The position numbers were made by a program, and so were the translations under genes. Under the pieces are notes generated by a model. It was given only the letters and a program-made list of their open reading frames with translations, was not told the origin of the DNA and made no database searches. From positions 73,621 through 137,620 of the forward strand of contig JBLXFD010000008.1 in assembly GCA_048262455.1 (NCBI GenBank): a stretch of 64,000 nt of DNA. The letters are read 5' to 3'. Source of the DNA: Psychromarinibacter sp048262455 (lineage in GTDB: Bacteria; Pseudomonadota; Alphaproteobacteria; Rhodobacterales; Rhodobacteraceae). This document shows positions 60,581 to 64,000 of this stretch, piece after piece. The number at the start of each line of letters is the position of its first letter. Within the stretch, counting starts at the first letter, position 1.

Positions 60581-61234
60581 CTACAACGCCACCGCCCGGC
60601 TCCGCGCCACCTCCACATGCGCCCGCATTGCCGCCTCCGCCGCCGCCGCATCGCGCGCCTCCAGCGCCTCGATGATCGCCATGTGCTCTGCCATCACCCG
60701 GGGGATCATCGGCACGTACAGCCGCGTCTCCGCCAGCCGGATCAGGCGGATCTTGATCCAGTTCACCCGGTAGGCGCTGGTGACGATCTCGTTCTCCAGC
60801 GTCTCCACCAGCGTCTCGTGAAGCCGCAGGTCCACCGCCTCGGCATCCGCCATCAGCCGCGCGTCGCCGCCCCGGTCGTGGCGCGCCAGCACCGCCTCGT
60901 GCGCCTCGCGCAGCTGCGCCACCACCTGCGGATCGCCCGCCTCGGCGAAGGCGCGCACCGCCGTCACCTCGATCATCTCGCGGAACTGGAAGGCGTTGCG
61001 CACCAGCTTGATGTCCGCCTGCGGCACCTGCAGCCCGCGCTGCGGCGCGGTGACGATCAGCCCCTCGGCCTCCAGCCGGGGCACCAGCTCGCGGATCGCG
61101 CCCAGCGGGAAACCGGTGATCTCCACCAGTTGCCGCTGGGTGATGAACTGCCCCGGCCGCAGCGCGCCGGTCAGCACGCTATGGCGGTAGCCTTCCCAGG
61201 CCTGGTCGCGCAGCCGCGCCGGCCGGTCCGGCAT
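60581..61234 (-). CDS. GntR family (FCD/FadR-type) transcriptional regulator
   Basis: A 217-residue protein. The N-terminal winged helix is LTGALRPGQFITQRQLVEITGFPLGAIRELVPRLEAEGLI. The C-terminal FCD ligand-binding domain has metal-type residues in EAVDLRLHETLVE and AEHMAIIEALEARD. It overlaps the DapA-like gene by one base (TGATG), so the two form an operon. The palindromes at 62149-62169 are its likely operator. Confidence 0.9.
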   Translation of the reverse strand: MPDRPARLRDQAWEGYRHSVLTGALRPGQFITQRQLVEITGFPLGAIRELVPRLEAEGLIVTAPQRGLQVPQADIKLVRNAFQFREMIEVTAVRAFAEAGDPQVVAQLREAHEAVLARHDRGGDARLMADAEAVDLRLHETLVETLENEIVTSAYRVNWIKIRLIRLAETRLYVPMIPRVMAEHMAIIEALEARDAAAAEAAMRAHVEVARSRAVAL

Positions 61235-62121
61235 CAGGCGGGGACCTTGCCCATGATGGCGTCATAGCCCTCGGCCAGCCGGCGCCGGTCGGCCTCGCCC
61301 AGCGGCACCAGCGGCGGGCGCAGCGCTTCGAAGGCGGGATCGCCCGAGACATGCGCCACCAGCGCCTTGACCGCGGCCATCACCGGCATCGAGACGATCA
61401 GCTTCACCGCCTCCACCACCTGCCGCCCCTCGGCCCCCTTGTGGATCAGCGCGCGCATCAGCTGCGGCGCAATGTTCGCGAAGCCGCAGATCGACCCCTG
61501 CGCCCCCGCCGCCATGCCGCGCGGCAAGAGCCGCTCGTCGCCCACCAGCACCGCCAGGTCGCCGTGCTGCTCCAGGAAGGCCTGCGTCGTCGCCCAGTCG
61601 CCGGAGCTGTCCTTGATCCCGGCGATGGCCGGGCCGAAGGCGGCGCGCAGCCGGGTGACCAGCGCGGGAGTGATGGGCACCGCGGTCTGGCCGGGGATGT
61701 GGTAGAGGATCACGCCGCGCAGGTCCTTGCCCGTCCGCTCCAGCACCTGCGCGAACCAGTCGTAAAGCCCGTCCTCGCTGATGTTCTTGGCGTAGAAGGG
61801 CGGCGCCAGCAGCAGACCCTCGGCGCCGTCCTCCAGCGCGGTGCGACCCTGCTCGGCCGCGTCGTCCACCGCGCTGGCCATAACGCCGGCGGTGATGCGG
61901 GTGCCGGCGGGAAGCCGCGCGGCGAAGGCTTCGGACAGCGCGCGGCGCTCAGCAAGGGTCAGCGAGAACCCCTCGCCGGTGGTGCCGAACAGCGTGACGC
62001 CGTCGCAGCCGCCGTCAAGGCAGACCCGGGCATGGGCCACGGCGCGGGCGGTGTCGACGGCGCCGTCGCGGGTGAAGGGGGTCACGAGGGCGGCGGAAAG
62101 GCCGAAGATGGAATCGGGCAC
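61234..62121 (-). CDS. DapA-like (DHDPS/NAL superfamily) aldolase or lyase
   Basis: A 295-residue class I aldolase. The Schiff-base lysine is in GIKDSSGDW, the conserved tyrosine in LYHIPGQT and the phosphate/carboxylate motif in LFGTTGEGFSL. The partner GntR gene suggests breakdown of a sugar acid, hydroxyproline-type or similar keto acid rather than lysine synthesis. I prefer the GTG at 62121 (VPDSIFGLSAALVTPF), which has AGGA seven bases upstream; the ATG at 62154 lies inside the putative operator. Confidence 0.88.
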   Translation of the reverse strand: MPDSIFGLSAALVTPFTRDGAVDTARAVAHARVCLDGGCDGVTLFGTTGEGFSLTLAERRALSEAFAARLPAGTRITAGVMASAVDDAAEQGRTALEDGAEGLLLAPPFYAKNISEDGLYDWFAQVLERTGKDLRGVILYHIPGQTAVPITPALVTRLRAAFGPAIAGIKDSSGDWATTQAFLEQHGDLAVLVGDERLLPRGMAAGAQGSICGFANIAPQLMRALIHKGAEGRQVVEAVKLIVSMPVMAAVKALVAHVSGDPAFEALRPPLVPLGEADRRRLAEGYDAIMGKVPA

Positions 62122-62148
62122 GGGGAAATCCTGGCTTGCGTTACATGC

Positions 62149-62169
62149 TGACATGTCAGTGACATGTTC
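62149..62169. promoter_or_regulatory. Tandem palindromic operator between the DapA-like and PHP genes
   Basis: TGACATGTCA (62149-62158) is a perfect ten-base palindrome. TGACATGTTC (62160-62169) repeats it with two changes, 11 bases away, which is one helical turn. ACATG recurs at 62143. It sits in the divergent intergenic region, as expected for a FadR-type GntR operator controlling both directions. Confidence 0.6.
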
Positions 62170-62254
62170 GGCGGTGGTGTCAACGCCCTTGCGCCGGGAC
62201 TGGCGCGGCGCGGCGAATCCTGGCACAGATCTCCGCGTCCCGCCGGAGCCCGCC

Positions 62255-63175
62255 ATGACCGATTTCTTCACCGCCCCGGGCCGCTTCTACCGCGGCAACC
62301 TGCACACCCATTCCACCCTGTCCGACGGCGCGCTGGACCCGGCGGAGGTCTGCCGCCGCTACCGCGCGGAGGGGTATGACTTCATGTCCCTCACCGACCA
62401 TTTCCTCGGCCGCTACGGCTACCCGATCGCCGACACCCGCGCCTTCCGCGCCCCCGGCTTCACCACGATCCCCGGGGCCGAGCTGCACTCCGGCGCGCAG
62501 GCCAACGGCGAGTTGTGGCACATCCTAGCGGTCGGCCTGCCCGAGGATTTCGCGCCCCCCGAGGTGCCGGAGTTTCTGTCCGACCCGGCGCAGGAGACGG
62601 GGCCCGAACTGGCCGCCCGCGCCGCCGCCGCCGGGGCGCATGTCTCGGTGGCCCACCCCCAGTGGTCCGGCCTGACGCTGGAGGACGCCCGCAGCCTGAC
62701 CGCCGCCCACGCGGTCGAGACCTACAACCACGGCTGCGCCATGGGCTGCGACCGGCCCGACGGGTTCCACACCCTCGACCTGCTGCTGTCCGAGGGCCGC
62801 CGGCTGAACCTCGTCGCCACCGACGACGCGCATTTCACCGAGCCGGACCACTTCGGCGGCTGGGTCATGGTGAAAGCCGAGGAGAACGGGCCCGAGGCGC
62901 TGCTGGAGGCGCTGAAGGCCGGGCGCCACTACGCCAGCCAGGGGCCGGAGCTGCGCAACATCGTGCTGACGGACAGCGAGATCGTGGTGGAAAGCTCTGC
63001 CGTGGTGTCGATGATCGTGTCGTCCAGCGGCAACCTCGCGAAGGCGGTGCACGGGCTGTCGATGACCCGCGCCGCGCTGCCGCTGCGGCTTTACGCGGGG
63101 CGCGACTGGATCCGCGTGACGGTGATCGACGCGGCGGGGCGGCGGGCCTGGTCGAACCCGATCTGGCTGGACTGA
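62255..63175 (+). CDS. PHP domain metal-dependent phosphoesterase
   Basis: A 306-residue protein. The PHP motifs are GNLHTHSTLSDG near 15-26, SLTDHF, PGAELHS, VSVAHPQWSG and VATDDAHF, all with the expected His/Asp ligands. The C-terminal 90 residues form a beta-rich extension (IVLTDSEIVVESSAVVSMIV) that is not typical of minimal PHP enzymes. GGAGC precedes the ATG at 62255. It is divergent from the DapA-like gene and probably shares its operator. Confidence 0.9.
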   Translation: MTDFFTAPGRFYRGNLHTHSTLSDGALDPAEVCRRYRAEGYDFMSLTDHFLGRYGYPIADTRAFRAPGFTTIPGAELHSGAQANGELWHILAVGLPEDFAPPEVPEFLSDPAQETGPELAARAAAAGAHVSVAHPQWSGLTLEDARSLTAAHAVETYNHGCAMGCDRPDGFHTLDLLLSEGRRLNLVATDDAHFTEPDHFGGWVMVKAEENGPEALLEALKAGRHYASQGPELRNIVLTDSEIVVESSAVVSMIVSSSGNLAKAVHGLSMTRAALPLRLYAGRDWIRVTVIDAAGRRAWSNPIWLD

Positions 63176-63179
63176 TCCG

Positions 63180-63818
63180 TCACAGCGTCAGGTCGGCCGG
63201 GCGGCTGCGCGTCAGCACCAGGCGCGCGTTGGGCAGGTCGTTGCCCGCCACATGCGCGCGCGCCTTGGCCTCCGGCCAGCCGTGGTCGTACCAACGCGCC
63301 AGCGAGTGCCGCTCCACCTCGTCCAGCGACACCTGCAGGAACACCGTCAGGTCCCACAGCGGCGCCAGCCCGTTCCAGGGCGGCTGGTCCAGCAGCAGGT
63401 AATTGCCCTCCACCAGCGCGATGCGGGTCTGCGGCCCGACCGCGCGGGCCCCGGCCACGGCCAGGTCGCGGCGACGGTCGAAGACCGGCAGGATCACCTC
63501 CGGCTCCGCCGCCAGCCGCCGCACCGCCTGCACGAACCCCGCGCCGTCGAAGCTGGGCGGGCTGCCCTTGCGCCTCCGCAGCCCCCGCGCGTCCAGCAGC
63601 GCGTTGTCCAGGTGGAAGCCGTCCATGGGCACCACCGCCGCCGCCGGCCCCAGCCGGGCCGCCAGCGCCTCTGCCAGGGTGGACTTGCCGCTGGTGGGCG
63701 GCCCGGCGATGGCCACCAGCAGGCGGCGTCGGCGCGGGGCCAGCGCCGATACCCGCGCTTCGAGCATCCCGAGAGTGGCGGAACTCGGGGATCCGGCGTC
63801 AGAATCTCGGCCCGTCAC
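63180..63818 (-). CDS. P-loop kinase of the uridine kinase/phosphoribulokinase type
   Basis: A 212-residue protein. Walker A is AIAGPPTSGKSTLAEAL near 37-53, the catalytic segment PMDGFHLDNALLDARGL and LVEGNYLLLDQPPWNGL follow, then RWYDHGWPEAKARAHVAGND. The pattern matches the nucleoside/fructose kinase-like group often found with sugar ABC transporters. I chose the GTG at 63818, which has AGGAGGACGCC directly upstream. It is convergent with the PHP gene. Confidence 0.85.
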   Translation of the reverse strand: MTGRDSDAGSPSSATLGMLEARVSALAPRRRRLLVAIAGPPTSGKSTLAEALAARLGPAAAVVPMDGFHLDNALLDARGLRRRKGSPPSFDGAGFVQAVRRLAAEPEVILPVFDRRRDLAVAGARAVGPQTRIALVEGNYLLLDQPPWNGLAPLWDLTVFLQVSLDEVERHSLARWYDHGWPEAKARAHVAGNDLPNARLVLTRSRPADLTL

Positions 63819-63951
63819 GGCGTCCTCCTGATGAACACGCTTTCGGTATACACCACTTAGCGTAATCGCCATGCCCCACCGGCGGCCTCTGTTGTCGCAG
63901 AATGGGTCAGTTGCTCCGGTATTTCGCCGGGGCCTGAGCAAGGAGATGACG

Positions 63952-64000
63952 ATGGTAACGTTTGCAGCCCTGGATGTGTCCCAGGAAGAGACGGCGATCT
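63952..64000 (+). CDS. IS110-family transposase, first codons (cut by the window edge)
   Basis: The last 49 bases encode MVTFAALDVSQEETAI, which matches the DEDD-type N-terminus of IS110-family transposases, where the Asp of ALDVS is the first catalytic residue. AAGGAG lies seven bases before the ATG at 63952; an in-frame ATG at 63946 is an alternative. The left end of the element probably lies between 63860 and 63945. The rest is outside the window. Confidence 0.7.
   Translation, partial: MVTFAALDVSQEETAI

Overview
The window is very GC-rich chromosomal DNA from an alphaproteobacterium, almost certainly a member of the Rhodobacterales (Rhodobacter/Roseobacter relatives). The evidence is a gcrA cell-cycle regulator, an L-malyl-CoA/beta-methylmalyl-CoA lyase closely resembling that of Rhodobacter sphaeroides, a DgcN-DgcA D-glutamate module, an hppD gene with a divergent Lrp regulator, and the his and arg gene layout. 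About 61 protein genes are supported. I saw no rRNA, tRNA or CRISPR array.

Layout. 1-2.9 kb: 5' end of polA (minus), a repeat-containing secreted protein, a BNR-repeat protein and a stand-alone Lrp/AsnC effector domain. 3.0-7.4 kb: histidine genes hisB-hisH, hisA and hisF-hisE on the plus strand, with two oppositely oriented periplasmic proteins (DUF2147, DUF302) in the gaps. 7.5-11 kb: acyl-CoA dehydrogenase, nitronate monooxygenase, quinone oxidoreductase. 11-15.1 kb: gnd, argF, a small secreted protein and argD. 15.3-19.5 kb: gcrA, an AsmA protein and rimO. 20-24.5 kb: a lipoprotein, pheT and pheS. 25-28.7 kb: mtnA divergent from the 5-oxoprolinase genes pxpB-pxpC-pxpA. 28.7-32 kb: a four-gene overlapping operon (acyl-CoA dehydrogenase-like, PIG-L deacetylase, NodS-like methyltransferase, GT2). 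32-40 kb: a seven-gene minus-strand operon for an envelope polymer (periplasmic CxxC-repeat/Sel1 protein, two SGNH hydrolases, an MBOAT acyltransferase, a small anchored protein, two CapA-like proteins). 40-44 kb: sugar 1-dehydrogenase, iron-type alcohol dehydrogenase, GrdB-like protein. 43.9-51.7 kb: rpmI-rplT, pyk, N-formylglutamate amidohydrolase, small proteins, D-amino-acid aminotransferase, a ZIP-like membrane protein and ilvD. 51.7-53.6 kb: a single AT-rich OLD-type ATPase/nuclease gene, the clearest horizontal acquisition. 53.6-57.9 kb: dgcN-dgcA, mcl1, accA. 58-59.7 kb: Lrp regulator and hppD. 60.6-63.8 kb: GntR regulator with a DapA-like lyase, a PHP protein and a kinase. The right edge cuts into an IS110-type transposase.

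The most unusual non-coding feature is a dispersed repeat family of about 214 bp units. It occurs in tandem in four intergenic regions (two, one and a half, two and four units), with conserved hairpins, a conserved box GCTTTATCCC and a terminal GGCGGGG-TTCA-CCCCGCC hairpin. A diverged relative (about 191 bp, two units) separates pheS from pheT, and a third, shorter GC-rich element occurs three times around the his genes. These repeats generate spurious small ORFs. The two best candidates for undescribed protein systems are the envelope-polymer operon at 32-40 kb and the Nod-factor-like operon at 28.7-32 kb.
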